Assembly (NCBI GenBank): GCA_907163375.1
Contig: CAJQUW010008657.1
Span: 558,001-622,000, forward strand
Source of the DNA: Prostheceraeus crozeri
Lineage: Eukaryota > Platyhelminthes > Polycladida > Euryleptidae
DNA: 64,000 nt
Reading direction: 5' to 3'
Part shown: in pieces, positions 24,122 through 35,833 of the stretch
Layout of the letters: every line of letters starts with the position of its first letter
How positions within the stretch are numbered: position 1 is the first letter of the stretch
The notes under the pieces: generated by a model
Databases searched by the model: none
Told to the model about the DNA's origin: nothing
The model's input: the letters and a program-made list of their open reading frames with translations, nothing else
Translations under genes and position numbers: made by a program

Positions 24122-24750
24122 CAAGATGCGAAGTCCCATCATTTTGATAGGATACCTGAACCTATCTTTAGTGATCATTCATGTATCAATTATCAATCAT
24201 TTTCGATGAAAGTTGATCGAATGTCGCTTTAAGTTCGATACACACGACTGGGCTCCTCCCATCTTGATGATGCGTGCTTCACACGGTTTTTCTCCAGTCT
24301 AGGATAATCCCCCATCCTTCTCCAAAAAGTATGTGTACACTTTCGATTTTAATATGTGCTTTAGAGGAGCCATCACACACGATTAACGTGAGGTTGAGAG
24401 GTAATGTTCTCAAGCAAGCTAGTATTTCATTTTTGTCTCTGATGTGACCTTTGGCGCGTAGGTGTGATCGAGGCTAGGATGGCTTGTCTTCTCTACTGAA
24501 TCGGCGAGTAAAAAAAAAGACAATCGCTTTTTAACTATTACGGGTCATTCCCTCAACTATTACAAGCTTTGCATGCACTGCTGTCTCTGTACTTTTGTTT
24601 GACGGAGAAAGTTGACATCAAGACAGTGACTATGCACGAGAATAAATAATTTGTTTGTATTGTATTTCGGGTCTAGTTAAAGGCCCGACCTATACGACCA
24701 CAGGAGAAATCATAAGACTCCGGGAATCCGACTCCGACTCCGCATCCCTG
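24122..24750. mobile_element. Short hAT-like MITE, GGAGTC family (copy 2)
   Basis: Left end CAAGATGCGAAGTCCCATCA is a mutated form of the copy 1 end. The right end is the intact GACTCCGACTCCGCATCCCT followed by G. An exact 8-bp duplication CTTTGAAG lies at 24114-24121 and 24751-24758. Inner sequence matches copy 1 closely (for example the GGCGCGTAGGTGTGATCGAG block at about 24452). Copy 2 lacks part of the left subterminal GACTCC repeats. Confidence 0.85.
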
Positions 24751-24856
24751 CTTTGAAGGTTTGAGCATATGAATCAAGGAAGTTATAGCCTCCCAGGAAA
24801 TGAATTTGACCATTTTACTTGACATCATAGCCATTTTTGGGCGACTTCCCGATAAA

Positions 24857-25406
24857 CATATTATTATTCCACACGATGATCTCAATACTTATTTATAATA
24901 GAACATAATTCTCAGTAATTGATTGAAGTAATCCGAGTGAGAATTTCTCAATTCCGCAGAGTTGCAAATACAATGCTGTTATAGCTATTGGATGAATTAA
25001 TTCTTTAAATACCTCTTATGTTCTAACGTAGATTTCTATTGGCAACGAATTACGAGATAAAAATTATTAGCTTTATGAAATGAAAATCTTGCGGCTACTG
25101 ATACATCACTATTTCCGCACACAACGCAGAATATAGAAAATTCAGGCAGGGACACAACGCAGGAAAATAGAATAGACAATGGTCTCCGGTAGTTAATAGG
25201 GAAATCAAAATAAAATGAATATCATAAAACAGCATAAATTGAGCTGACACATGGAAAGTAGTATTTCTTCATTGGAACCTATTTATTATCGTAGGTTTCA
25301 TTCACACTTTAATGGATACCTTATGGAATTCATCATTTCTTCACTTGTTTTCATCCATATTAACTTGATACTTTTGCTAATAACATAATATGGAATGCGA
25401 TGCTAA
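24857..25406. other. Spacer between the two duplicated segments
   Basis: About 550 bases of AT-rich DNA with no gene; it separates the original MITE end from its duplicate. Confidence 0.4.
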
Positions 25407-25621
25407 TTTCGGGTCTAGTTATAGGCCGGAGTCCGAAGTCCTATGATTTGATAGGACTCCGACTCCGACTCCAGCAAAAATGATAGGACTCCGGAACACC
25501 GACTCCGCATCCCTGCTTTGAAGGTTTGAGCATATGAATCAAGGAAGTTATAGCCTCCCAGGAAATGAATTTGACCATTTTACTTGACATCATTACCATT
25601 TTTGGGCGATTTCTCGATAGG
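25407..25621. repeat. Local duplication of the MITE right end plus its flank
   Basis: The stretch repeats 24662-24856: it starts ATTTCGGGTCTAGTTATAGG, runs through the GGAGTC-family right end, and continues past it through the flank CTTTGAAGGTTTGAGCATAT up to TTTTGGGCGATTTCTCGATA. Because flanking DNA is included and no left MITE end is present, this is a duplication of host DNA after the insertion, not a new transposition. The second copy carries extra GACTCC and TAGGACTCC repeats. Confidence 0.8.
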
Positions 25622-25797
25622 ATAGACCGGCGCTTCGGATTCAAACATCATGCATCTTTAGGGCAAGTAAGTTGCTCAGATTAAGCTATTTGTAGATCAC
25701 TCATACAAAAAAATCAAAATAGCATGAATAAACTATGTGATGGGCAAGAATTTTGTAAGTGAGCAAGCACGGCTATGTCACAGCAAAACCAATCGTC

Positions 25798-26118
25798 TCA
25801 TGGTAGATATCTCTTGATTGATAAGGCCTTTGCAATTTCTAGATCCAATCTAGTGTGATATCTGGCCAATATTTTAGTGCATTTGAGAGCAGTTTGGTAT
25901 CCAATTTTGATGTCTGTGTGGTTATGCACATGTCTGATGGCATCAATTGTTGCATGATGTTTGCAACACTTAGTAGGTATATTTGCCATATATCCGATGC
26001 ATAGTGCAACACCAGCACATGGGCTGTGTGTGCATGTATATCGATGAACAACATGGTGTGACTCATGCCTTGCATGCACAGGTATGCGTATGTTAGACGA
26101 AGGGTTGCAGAAAAGCAA
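25798..26118 (-). pseudogene. Penelope-like retroelement remnant, GIY-YIG-like C-terminal region
   Basis: An open frame of 106 codons reads HHVVHRYTCT ... C ... LCIGY ... HHATIDAIRHVHN ... TKILARYH ... LEIAKALSIKRYLP. The order of an HRYTC strand, a cysteine, an IGY motif (YIGxT in intact members), a histidine-rich helix, an R or H-rich KIL strand and a final E-A-x-x-I helix is the layout of the GIY-YIG endonuclease at the C-terminus of Penelope-like elements. The usual tyrosine of YIG is replaced (CIG) and the arginine of the following helix is not obvious (KCCKHH), so the nuclease is probably dead. No reverse transcriptase motif was found next to it, so the copy is strongly truncated. The recognition is by motif order only. 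Confidence 0.6.
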
Positions 26119-26514
26119 ATCGCAATCTATTTTTGAAAACTCAGATTATGTTTTTCAAATGATCAATAAATTGACTTGACTTCAAAACTATAGAGAACTT
26201 AAAAGCTACTTTAGAAAACAATTTGGTCGTAAAAGTATTTATTTATTGCGCTTCGGATATTCACAGTATCCATCATCGAGGAGTGAAATAATAAGGGCAT
26301 AATGCATTTAAATAGAAAGCAAATTTCAAGCTAGTACATGTATAATAGTTGAAAATTACGTGCAATTTTAAGCAGAATCGCGTAAATGAATACAGTAATA
26401 ACTAAAATAGAAAAGCGGAAGCGATGTTTGAATAAAGAAAAATAGTAGCGTAGATAAAAGAAAAATAAATAAATGAACTTTGCTCATACTCAGAAGCACA
26501 TTTATCATGGAGCC
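26119..26514. other. Spacer, nothing recognised
   Basis: AT-rich with no gene; it may include part of the truncated Penelope-like copy upstream of the recognised domain, but no conserved motif was seen. Confidence 0.35.
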
Positions 26515-26655
26515 TTTCTTCCATGCATCTCTTTCTTTTTTGCTGAATGCTTGGCAAGAATGCAGAATGTGCTTATTTTTGAAAGTCTTAGGTTTAACCC
26601 GACCAAGGTCTCCCGAACATAGAGCGAACACTTTACCACAAGACCACAGCGCCGG
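26515..26655 (-). repeat. SINE, second family (copy 1)
   Basis: On the minus strand the tRNA-like head reads GTGGTCTTGTGGTAAAGTGT, then TCGGGAGACC, a degenerate B-box GGGTTAAACC, then TAAGACTTTCAAAA and a body with GCATTCTTGCCAAGCA and GGAAGAAAGG. The same order appears at 52630-52790, so the two are one family. Confidence 0.7.
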
Positions 26656-27399
26656 TTTATATATATAATATATATAATTTATTTTACTGATAAAAGAAGC
26701 TCTTTCTGTTATCATTTTGTCAGCAGGACAATCTGCTTGTTTAACTGTAGCAGAAAATTATTTGTCGTGAAGTTAACAACAAACTTTAAAACCAAAAACT
26801 GATCAAACCACCTGTATGGGAAACTGTGAATCTATCAGCTATGAGAAAGTTGCCTCAAAAGAGAAATCAAAATCATGGAAATAGCAGATCCGATAATATA
26901 CTTGATCATTGCAATTAATTGTGTGTACTAGATTCGCGTTAACTTGTACTACCTTAAGCAGATAGCATTTTGCAATATTCAACACTCCGTCACTTGGAAG
27001 ACTTCGATTAAAATTAGTCTACAACAGAAGAATTGTCGCTTTATTAATATTTAGTGACACCAGATCAAAAGCAGTAGTAAGCTTGTGCGCGAATTTAAGA
27101 AGAAAACGTAAGTAGTTCTCACACAAACAGTTTTGCTGCCGACTGCAATTGAAATAAAACTGCTTCACATCTTTTGCATCAAGTGTTTTTAAAGCATGAG
27201 GATACCAAATACCAGGGTAATAGTAAGCATAGGATTTCAGCTGAGTTATCACATATATTTGCGGTCAATGGTTTATCGAAAATTCTACCCTCTCCAATTC
27301 CTCATCAACATCAGTGACATTACACCATTACAATACAAGTATATTGTGAATATCTAAAGAGAATTATAACTATTAAGTCAATAAATGACACCAACACCC
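26656..27399. other. Spacer, nothing recognised
   Basis: A short TATATA-rich tract follows the SINE head; otherwise AT-rich sequence without features. Confidence 0.35.
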
Positions 27400-27492
27400 T
27401 CAATTCCCCGACCGCACTCGCCTGACCCAGGAATCGAACCGAAGTCCGCGGTGGAGACGAGTTCGGACCTTTTTCACTAGGCCACGCTGACG
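27400..27492 (-). repeat. tRNA-like SINE head, third family
   Basis: Minus strand: GTCAGCGTGGCCTAGTGAAA (A-box TGGCCTAGTG) and GGTTCGATTCC (B-box) about 50 bases on, with CACCGCGGACTTC between. It looks like a tRNA or tRNA-derived head. The stem positions do not pair well enough for me to call a functional tRNA, and no other copy is in the window. Confidence 0.5.
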
Positions 27493-29688
27493 GTTCAAAA
27501 GGAATGCAAGTGAAGGCATAAGTCATCTGTAAGTGATATCGACAGCATATTGTATATTTCGAATGCTTCACTGCAGAAGCATTTTGGCACGATAAAAAAA
27601 GGATTGCGTCATAAAGGGAAATTAGATGGATAACGTGTCCATCTGCATGATCTTTCCTTGACAGGACATGTTAATTTAATGAGAAGCATGTTAGAGCATG
27701 TTAAAATCCACTTTAACTTAATAGACTTCAATGTCAACATGCAAAACCTTGACAATGAAGAATCCATCTACATTTCACTGTAATTGAATTCGCCACTAGA
27801 TGGTTGCGTGATACTGACAAGTTAGTGAGACATTCTAAATTAAATAAATGTTTGATTGGTAAACTGCTATGACTTTTGTCCGGTTATCGCCCACCTGATT
27901 CATCAATCAAATAGAATTGCCAACAAATCGACTGACATAGAACTTAAATCCTTAAGACAAACATTTTGCAAGAAAAGAGTCCACAAGTATCAAGATTAAT
28001 CAGTCATAAATTGCTGAAAAAAAATAAAAAAATTGCTTTATCACCAGTCTGAAATAAAATCAGAATTTTAGAGGCTTTTCTTATAAAGCAAAATTATCAT
28101 CACATTGAATAATCAACTGCCTTTTTCTAAATTTGCTTCTCATTTTTCCAATCATTGAAACTCAGCTATGGAGTTTTTGAAGCAGAACTTCGTACGACTT
28201 TGTCCTTGACATGAGTGCTGGACAAGGTCAGAGGCGGTGCCAGCGAACGATGAGAACTGAGAGAAGAGCTCTGAGATTCAGACCCTACATGGATAGTAAC
28301 ATCAATGATCTAAAACTCTCTTTTCAAATGCATGCATAATTTTTACATTGTTAAGGTAAATGCCCTTCTATGCATGTTAACTGCACTGGTAATGGCCTTG
28401 GATGTACCGGATGAGCCACAGGTCCCCTGCATTTTTTGAAATGGAAAAAATTTAGATGCTTTCCAATGTATCTCCAAACAAAGTTCATTTCATGTGGCAT
28501 TGACAAGGGGTCCCAGCCCCCCCCCCATGTACATCCGTGTATCTAAATACTTTCGAAAAACGCTGTGACATATTAGAATGATTGTATGGCCGGAGATTTG
28601 AAAATGCTTAATTTTCAGTTCACTTGGTTTGTTCGAATTGGGGCAAGATGAAAAAGGTGATAATTTGATATCAACGCTGCAAGCGTCTTTATTCAGAAAG
28701 CAATTTCATAACATGATCAACTTAACTACTGCCTCCGGAAAAGAAATGAACGGCAAACTTATAACACAACACCGACACAAGAAGCTGAAACTGTGTGCGC
28801 AAATATCAATAGCAAAGTAATTGTTTCAGTAGTACAATCTGTCTGCATTTTCACGAAGTGTTGATTTTGCTTGATTTATCCTTCCATTTAAAGTTGAACT
28901 TGATGTGACTATCGTTGGGTTGCCTGAGCCCTGTAGGCCTACTAGCACTGATACATGCACATCATTTATTTCGCCATCAGTGATCAGTTAATCAAGACAT
29001 TGATTTCGCAACAGCAAAAGCATGATAACAGTGTCCAGAATTACGTAATTTGAAAATAAACTGATTTCAATCTGGAGCGAGTTTACCGACTGTCATTTGT
29101 CAAGCAATAGAGAAATTATTAATAGCTACTATGTTTTGCCTATTGTCTTCACATGGAAAGGCATATTCTGTCTCGCCATCATTATGCTTGAAAATTTCAA
29201 AGCATACGAGTACATAGCATGAATCCTTCGATTATTCAACGACTGTATGTACTGATGATTTCAATTATGTCAAGTTTTTCGATCAATGTCGCAGTAAGTC
29301 ATGAGACAGAGATATTAGCTTAGAGAGCGACTTGAACATTAGAGTGCAAAAGGGAACTGTAAATGCATCTTCATCATACACTGTCAAATCCCAAAATACT
29401 GATTGAGAACCTCAATGGTTCAATGCGTCTCTTCGCTTTATTGAATTTCCATTAATGATTATCACTGAACTATAGTTGTTAATGATACGGATCGTGCTCT
29501 TGGTGTCCACCGTATTGATCTGTTAGTCACGGGAAGTTGCTAAAGAAGTGGTTGAAACAGATGCTTTTGTATCTGAAATGCGTATTCAATACGAATTTTT
29601 ACAAGCATTTCATTTCATATTTTGGATTTTTGGAAGAATGCTTTGCTGTGATCGTGTTTTAACATTATATTGATCACACCTATATTTA
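27493..29688. other. Intergenic, nothing recognised
   Basis: No gene or convincing repeat; a C-run occurs at about 28518-28526. A frame at 28629-28820 has no family features. Confidence 0.35.
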
Positions 29689-29690
29689 TA

Positions 29691-31162
29691 TAGATTGTTT
29701 CATAAAGAACTGAAATGGGTAAACGTAAATTGGGTAAACGTATTGAAAGTCGTTTCCAAATTCAACAAACTTTATATGTCTAGAGAGCTCATGCTCTGAA
29801 ATTGGTCCTGTGAAATATTTATGCATATACTCCAAATATAGCAGTCAGTCGACTAAATAATGTTTCCATATTTTGCAATTTGTTTGGAATTCAATTCTCA
29901 TTTTCATCGCAAATCAAAAGTGTGACTCATTACTCTCACGCATGCATAAGCCATAGGCAGACGAGAACAATGCTGTGGAATCGAAAGACATCGAGTTCAT
30001 TCATTTCATTTGTTTTGTGTCTCTCAGTAGGATGCGAACTGTTGTACTGGAAGTTTACCGGAAGGGCTATCTTAAGGGTCAAGCTGAAGCTTTGATCCGA
30101 AGTGGCCGGCCAGTTACCACTGTGTCGCAACAATTAAAGGCCCCCGAAAGTACTATTTACTTTTGGTCGCGAAGAGTCTGTCTGCGGCCTGATGGACGGT
30201 CTTCTGGCCGACCAAGGGTGACTTCCGCTGGTTAAATCGCTACATCACCAGTGTGGTCGATAGCGATCCCTCTACCTCTTTATCTGAGCTTTCAGCAGGT
30301 TAGAATCTTTCCAGGACAACTGTTTGGAGACGACTTAAGGAGTTGTACTACTCCAATCGTAAGAGACCATCGAAGCTGAATCTGTCTGAGCGACACAAGA
30401 AACTGAGTCTACAGTGGTCAATGAAACGTTGCCACTGGCGGAATCAGTGATCACGTGTTGTTTGGTCGGATGAGGACATCTACGCCTTTGGCTGAAGTCT
30501 GGACAAGACATTCTTGATCGTTTGTTTACATCGAGGAGTCAGGACGATTGCAGGAAATTCCTCATCTGTGGAGCCATTTGGGGTGATGGTCGCAGTTCAC
30601 TGCATGTTATGTGGGAAATATGAACTCCGAACTTCGAGTGCTCGAAGAGCATGTATATCTTTAAGCATTCAGTGTTATCAGATCTATCATCTGATTGGAT
30701 TCTCATGGATGACAATGCTACATGCCATCGTGCCAGGGCAACTCAATTGTATAAAAGACAGGCAAGAATGCGAACCTTAGACTGGCCAGCAAGGTCTCCT
30801 GACTTGAATCCAATTGACCATGTCTGGTCTATCTTGAAACGGCGAATTTGTCGACGAATTTGTCCTGGCAATAACTTGAATTGGTTGGAATCTTTAGTGA
30901 GGCAGGAGTGGAATCAGATTGATCAACAGATTACCATAAATTTAATCGGCAGCATGCCAAATCGCATTCGAAAGGTAATAGAACTTAGAGTAGACGACTC
31001 TAGCTACTAAGGAACGCACCCATCATTCCTTTTAACATATAACAACGAAAATTATTTCACATGATATAGGAAGCAAATTCATTCAGTTATAACTAAAAAC
31101 TCACTGTTTACTGGAAAATATTGCTGTTTTAACTAATTTCAAACTGTTTATGAAACGGACTG
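29691..31162 (+). mobile_element. Tc1-like element, longer member of the family at 11862
   Basis: It begins TAGATTGTTTCATAAAGAAC and ends, on the minus strand, CAGTCCGTTTCATAAACAGT, with TA on both sides (29689-29690 and 31163-31164). It is 1,472 bp and contains a nearly full-length but broken transposase on the plus strand. The termini match those of 11862-13007. Confidence 0.9.
30032..31010 (+). pseudogene. Tc1-like transposase with DD34D-type triad, broken
   Basis: It starts with a helix-turn-helix region (YLKGQAEALIRSGRPVTTV), followed by a GRP-type linker (GRSSGRPRV). After a frameshift near 30225 it continues as RYITSVVDSDPSTSLSELSA, with TAG at 30301-30303 and TGA at 30448-30450, and the first catalytic aspartate in VVWSDED (GAT at 30469-30471). 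TGA at 30493-30495 and another frameshift follow. LMDDNATCHR gives the second aspartate. The third residue, 34 residues later in SPDLNPIDHVWSILKR, is aspartate, whereas the related copy at 12365 has glutamate (NPIENVWS). The change could be decay or a true lineage variant. The C-terminal 119 codons are uninterrupted. The protein would bind the terminal repeats and cut at TA if intact; this copy cannot. Confidence 0.88.
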
Positions 31163-31412
31163 TATATTCGTCAATCAATTGGATAAGTAAAAGAATGAAG
31201 GACCCTATTAAAGGTGTCTTTAATAAAGTTGAATTTAGGTGCAATTATGTATTAATTAGACATCAATTTGCAATGTTGTGTTACATAATTTGAGAGAGCC
31301 AGATAATTTGATATCATGAAAGAGATATTTACATGACTATCTACAGAAATAGATTGTTTAAGCGTATCACTTTGCTAGAAGTGCAAATTGATTCAAAACA
31401 ATGGCACATGCA

Positions 31413-31800
31413 GGAAGTAGGAGATAGGAAAAATAGTTGTGCGTCGCTTGCGGGTTGCTGTGAATTCCTTCAAAATACTCCGATCGCCACGATTCCTTCA
31501 GATTCGAAGAATTCAGGTCATTGCGCAAAAGTTTTCTCGATAATGTTGGTTCTTCCGATCATTATTAAAGAAGTTAGCAGGCGCACGAAAAAACGTTCAC
31601 AAACTTCTCTGTAGAACTTGACATCGACTGTGTCTCTTTGCTGTGTGATCCGGTTGATAACAGTCACTGAAACTTAGCACAATTTGGCGTGTTTAATGTT
31701 GAACTGGCTGCTTATTATTCAATTGCAATGATATTATGTCAGCATCAGATTGTGCCATTTCATCAACGTTACATGTTCCAATGCTTCCTTTCTAGTCAAA
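31413..31800. repeat. Unclassified dispersed repeat (copy 1)
   Basis: GAGATAGGAAAAATAGTTGT, GCGTCGCTTGCGG and CAGATTCGAAGAATTCAGGT recur in the same order and orientation at 50371-50500, and TGTGCCATTTC ... TTACATG ... CTTCCTTTCTAG (31751-31796) recurs at 50554-50598. No terminal repeat or protein motif identifies the family. Confidence 0.6.
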
Positions 31801-32973
31801 CACAAGAAGAGACGACCTCTCTAATTATGTGTGCATATCGCATGTTCTCTACATCTCTTGACATCGAAAAAGTATGTGATACATTTATCTCATTATAAAG
31901 CAACCCCACACTTCTGATAGTCCGCGACATGAAAGTGGCGACTTTCAAATGCCATGAACATGACAGTGGCCTTGTTTCACACATTTTCTTTGAAAATTCT
32001 TTGTCTGACGTCTGAAAAATTTTTCCATTGCATTTGTGTTTGAAATGAGCAAAAATTGTCTTCTTTTCAATTCAACTCTAAAACAATGTAGCCTTATACT
32101 TGCCTACTTGTACATGTAATTATGTTCGCATTTAGACTGTAGCAATGGACTAAACGTATATTTTCATAATAAGAAAATCCCATTACTCTATGCGAAATCC
32201 GTTGCTACTTCAAATTGCTGTGCAAGGCATAACTTACTTTCACTTAAGTAAAGTTATAAAATCCGCAACCGAAAATTGATATAGATAGAAACCACTCTAT
32301 AATAATTTACCTTAATAAATTCAGTAGCACATCGCCAAGTATACCGTCATGCCGTGTGTTTGCCGATCTGTAATTATTTGGAAATGGCTGCTTAATAGTT
32401 GTGACCGGTGTAATGCATAGGTCAATCGATTTCGACAGCTTGTAATAATTGTCAAGCATTAAGCAGGGGCGAATGGGATACTCATTTAATCACTACCATT
32501 ACCGATCAATAACTAGAAGAGTGACAATTTTAAGAATATTTGTCATTCTTTAAATTTAATGAAAATTGTCACTGTAAATTTTCTATTGATATTTGCATAT
32601 TATATAATATGACAGGCAATGTCAAATTTATCAGGAATTGTGTCACCTGACTTCATTCAGACGCTCAAACGGCCATCGCGACTCCTGAGACAGACAGATG
32701 CTTCATCACGCAAAAAAACTCGATTCCATTGAGAAGGCAAGTGGCTCTTGTCGGTGGCGGTCTATTCGATCCATGATGATCTCTTGCTGTTTTTGAAGTG
32801 CTCACTATTCAGTCGGCGTCTCACTCTTATGACAGAAACCGTCGCCTGCTGAAAGGCACTCCTCAGCTCGGCCGAAGACAAATGTTTCTTTTTTTACCAT
32901 GCGAATCGAAAACTTGTCTTTCATCTCCGACCGGAAACGGCTTTTCCGGAAAGGGAGAAATTTTGTATTGCAC
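31801..32973. other. Left flank of the large hAT element, no gene
   Basis: Short frames only. The sequence just before the insertion contains CGGAAACGGCTTTTCCGGAA, locally GC-richer than the surroundings. Confidence 0.35.
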
Positions 32974-33293
32974 CTCCGGAGCAGAGGTGAACGCGGTAAA
33001 CCGGTTAACCGCGGTTAATTTTTCCTAACCCGGTTAATTTTTTGGTGCGGTTGACCGCTACATTTTTTACTATAAAGAGTCTTTCCAGACTTTCTATACT
33101 TTTTCTAGTGAGATTAACCTGCTGACATCGGCCTGAATAGTAGCATTTTGTCAAGATTGGTCTCTGAACAAAAGTCTTAATAGAAGCAGCAGTTGAGACT
33201 TGACTGCAGACGAGCGTCAAAATTTGGTTAATGATTTTTTACTATAGAGCCAAAATAAATAACATCACGAAAAAAAGAACACATCGACCCACA

Positions 33294-34206
33294 ACTTCTA
33301 CGCATCTTTGCGGAAAACGCAATAGAGCCAAACTTAAGCTCTACACTACCACACTCACCTTCAAGTAAAGTTTCATCAAAATCCATTCAATACTCTGTCC
33401 TACACAGCCTTCACAATATGACAAAACGACAAAAATTCAATCCTTAAAACACACAACTAGCCAAAACTTCTGCACATCTTTGCGGAAAACGCAATAGAGC
33501 CAAACTTAAGCTCTACACTACCTCACTCACCTTCAAGCAAAGTTTCATCAAAATCCATTCAATACTCTGTCCTACACAGCCTTCACAAGTTTGAAAATAT
33601 GGCCTATTCAGCGACATTTCAAACTTTCAAACACACATCGAGCCACAACTTCTGCGCATCTTTGCGGAAAACGCAATAGAGCCAAACTTAAGCTCTACAC
33701 TACCTCAATCACCTTCAAGTAAAGTTTCATCAAAATCCATTCAATACTCTGTCCTACACAGCCTTCACAATATGACAAAACGACAAAAATTCAATCCTTA
33801 AAACACACAACTAGCCAAAACTTCTGCACATCTTTGCGGAAAACGCAATAGAGCCAAACTTAAGCTCTACACTACCTCACTCAACTTCAAGCAAAGTTTC
33901 ATCAAAATCCATTCAATACTCTGTCCTACACAGCCTTCACAAGTTTGAAAATATGGCCTATTCAGCGACATTTCAAACTTTCAAACACACATCGAGCCAC
34001 GACACAACTTCTGCGCATCTTTGCGGAAAACGCAATAGAGCCAAACTTAAGCTCTACACTACCTCACTCACCTTCAAGCAAAGTTTCATCAAAATCCATC
34101 CATCCTCTGTCCTACACAGCCTTCACAAGTTTGAAAATATGGCCTATTCAGCGACATTTCAAATCTTCAAACACACATCGAGCCACAACTTCTGCGCATC
34201 TTTGTG
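33294..34206 (+). repeat. Left tandem array of the foldback structure
   Basis: About five units share a core (CTTTGCGGAAAACGCAATAG, AGCCAAACTTAAGCTCTACA, AGTTTCATCAAAATCCATTC, CTGTCCTACACAGCCTTCAC). Units differ in the linker between cores: type A contains ATGACAAAACGACAAAAATT, type B contains TATGGCCTATTCAGCGACAT. From the outer end the order is A, B, A, B, B. Open frames across it are by-products of the repeat. Confidence 0.9.
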
Positions 34207-34434
34207 GATGTCTCACATCCATACTTTCTGGATGAATCTCATTTTGAATGATATTTGATGGCTTTTGTTGGTTCCGTGCTTTTCCAAATTCCATGTCATA
34301 ATGTTGAAAGTTGTAACGCAACTTTGCCTGATGAAGCCATAGAAATGTTTACTATCTTCTTAGTTTTTTGTAGTTTTTTGGACTGTGCTGTCTCTTTCAC
34401 ATGAAATTTCGCAATCAAAGGTCAAAGGTCGAAC

Positions 34435-35833
34435 TAGGGATTGCAATCCCGTAATCCCGGGATTCGAAAATGTCTGATAATATCGAATAAATAACTTTGA
34501 TAATGCTGTTTTTGGCACAGTGATGATGACCGTGTGCAATTGTTTCGTAATATAGTATACATGAGATGATAAAATTTGTAATTTGAATCGCAAATTTCGT
34601 GTTATATCAATTGACAGGAAGATGTGCCAGGAAGATATTTATTTTCAGACATATCATTTCACGGAGAGCTTATAAGGCGATGAAATTATCTTTACACTAG
34701 GGAAGCTAATCCCGGAATCCCGATATCTCGGGAAATCCATTCACTATAGATATGGAGGGTCTTCACACTTTAGTCTAATCATCAGCTTCATGCCTACGTT
34801 TTAAATAATCCATTGATGAGGCATTCTGAGTAAAAGTCGAGACTTAAATTCGTTGTCATTTGCCAAAGCTAGCAATATTTGAAAGCAAGACCAATTTGAA
34901 GATGAGCATTGGCGAAGTAGGCCTACACATTACCGGGATTAGGAATCGAGCTATCCCTCGGGATTGAGATCTCTAGGAGGCAAACTGCTCAATAGATCAC
35001 AGTTTTCACGTCAATCTCGGGATTAATAATTTGCCATTTTGCATGTAGCTACAACTGATATGCTGGTATTTTCTCAATCTCGATCCCGGGTCAGAGCTTG
35101 TAATCCGGAATCTCGGGATCAAGAAAAGTCGGGATTTTGTAGGCAGGCACAACATCCCGGGTCTTCACTCTACCAATACCGAATCTCAGGAAATTGAAGA
35201 TTGAAAGTTCGGACATCAGAAATTCGCAGCTGTTCCCGTTTACTCTCAACGTTGCCGTTATCAATGTGTGCATAAAGCGGAATAAACTCTAGGTCGATTG
35301 CCATGTTATCAGTAAACCGACTTTTCTCAATTTCGATTCTCTGCCATTACCACATCCCAGCATCCCATAAAATCAAAACACATGTGCTTTGTCATAGCAT
35401 ATTTACTAAGCTTATTCCACTCAATCCCGGAATCACGTGACCGAGATCTTCCTCGATTGTGGAATCTCTCTCTACCCTCTATATTAGAAAACATAGAAGG
35501 CGCAGGTATATAATCACATATATAAAAGCATACTGACAAAAGTGAAATATATAGGCTACAATATTGAATCAGTAATTCAAAGAAAGGGATCGAAAAGTGA
35601 TGGAAGATCTATTCGGTTTCCATTACCGAAGCAGTAAAACACCTGTAAATCACTACCAAAATAACAGCTGAATTAATAAATCATTCCTGGGATTTCGGGA
35701 TTCGCACAAATACACAGAATCCCGGGATTGCAATCCCTACCGGTATCTCATACTATTTACATATGTCTATGCTTTATAATAGGGTATATACGATTCCACT
35801 CAATCCCGGGATACCGGGATTTTGGAATCCCTA
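34435..35833. mobile_element. Non-autonomous hAT-like element rich in CCCGGGATT motifs (copy 2)
   Basis: It begins TAGGGATTGCAATCCCGTAA and ends GGGATTTTGGAATCCCTA. Large parts align with copy 1 at 2578-4678, for example CTCGATCCCGGGTCAGAGCT and GGATCAAGAAAAGTCGGGAT near 35080 match about 3920-3970 there. It is 1,399 bp, so it has lost about a third of the copy 1 length. The flanking octamers GGTCGAAC and CTTTACAC do not match, so either the flanks were rearranged or the ends were altered. It sits in the loop of the foldback structure. Confidence 0.8.

Noticed and set aside
27400..27492. Possible functional tRNA gene on the minus strand
   Set aside because: A-box and B-box are present but the acceptor and other stems do not pair convincingly; a SINE head is more likely.
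34435..35833. Target duplication for CCCGGG copy 2
   Set aside because: Flanking octamers GGTCGAAC and CTTTACAC do not match, so no duplication is claimed.
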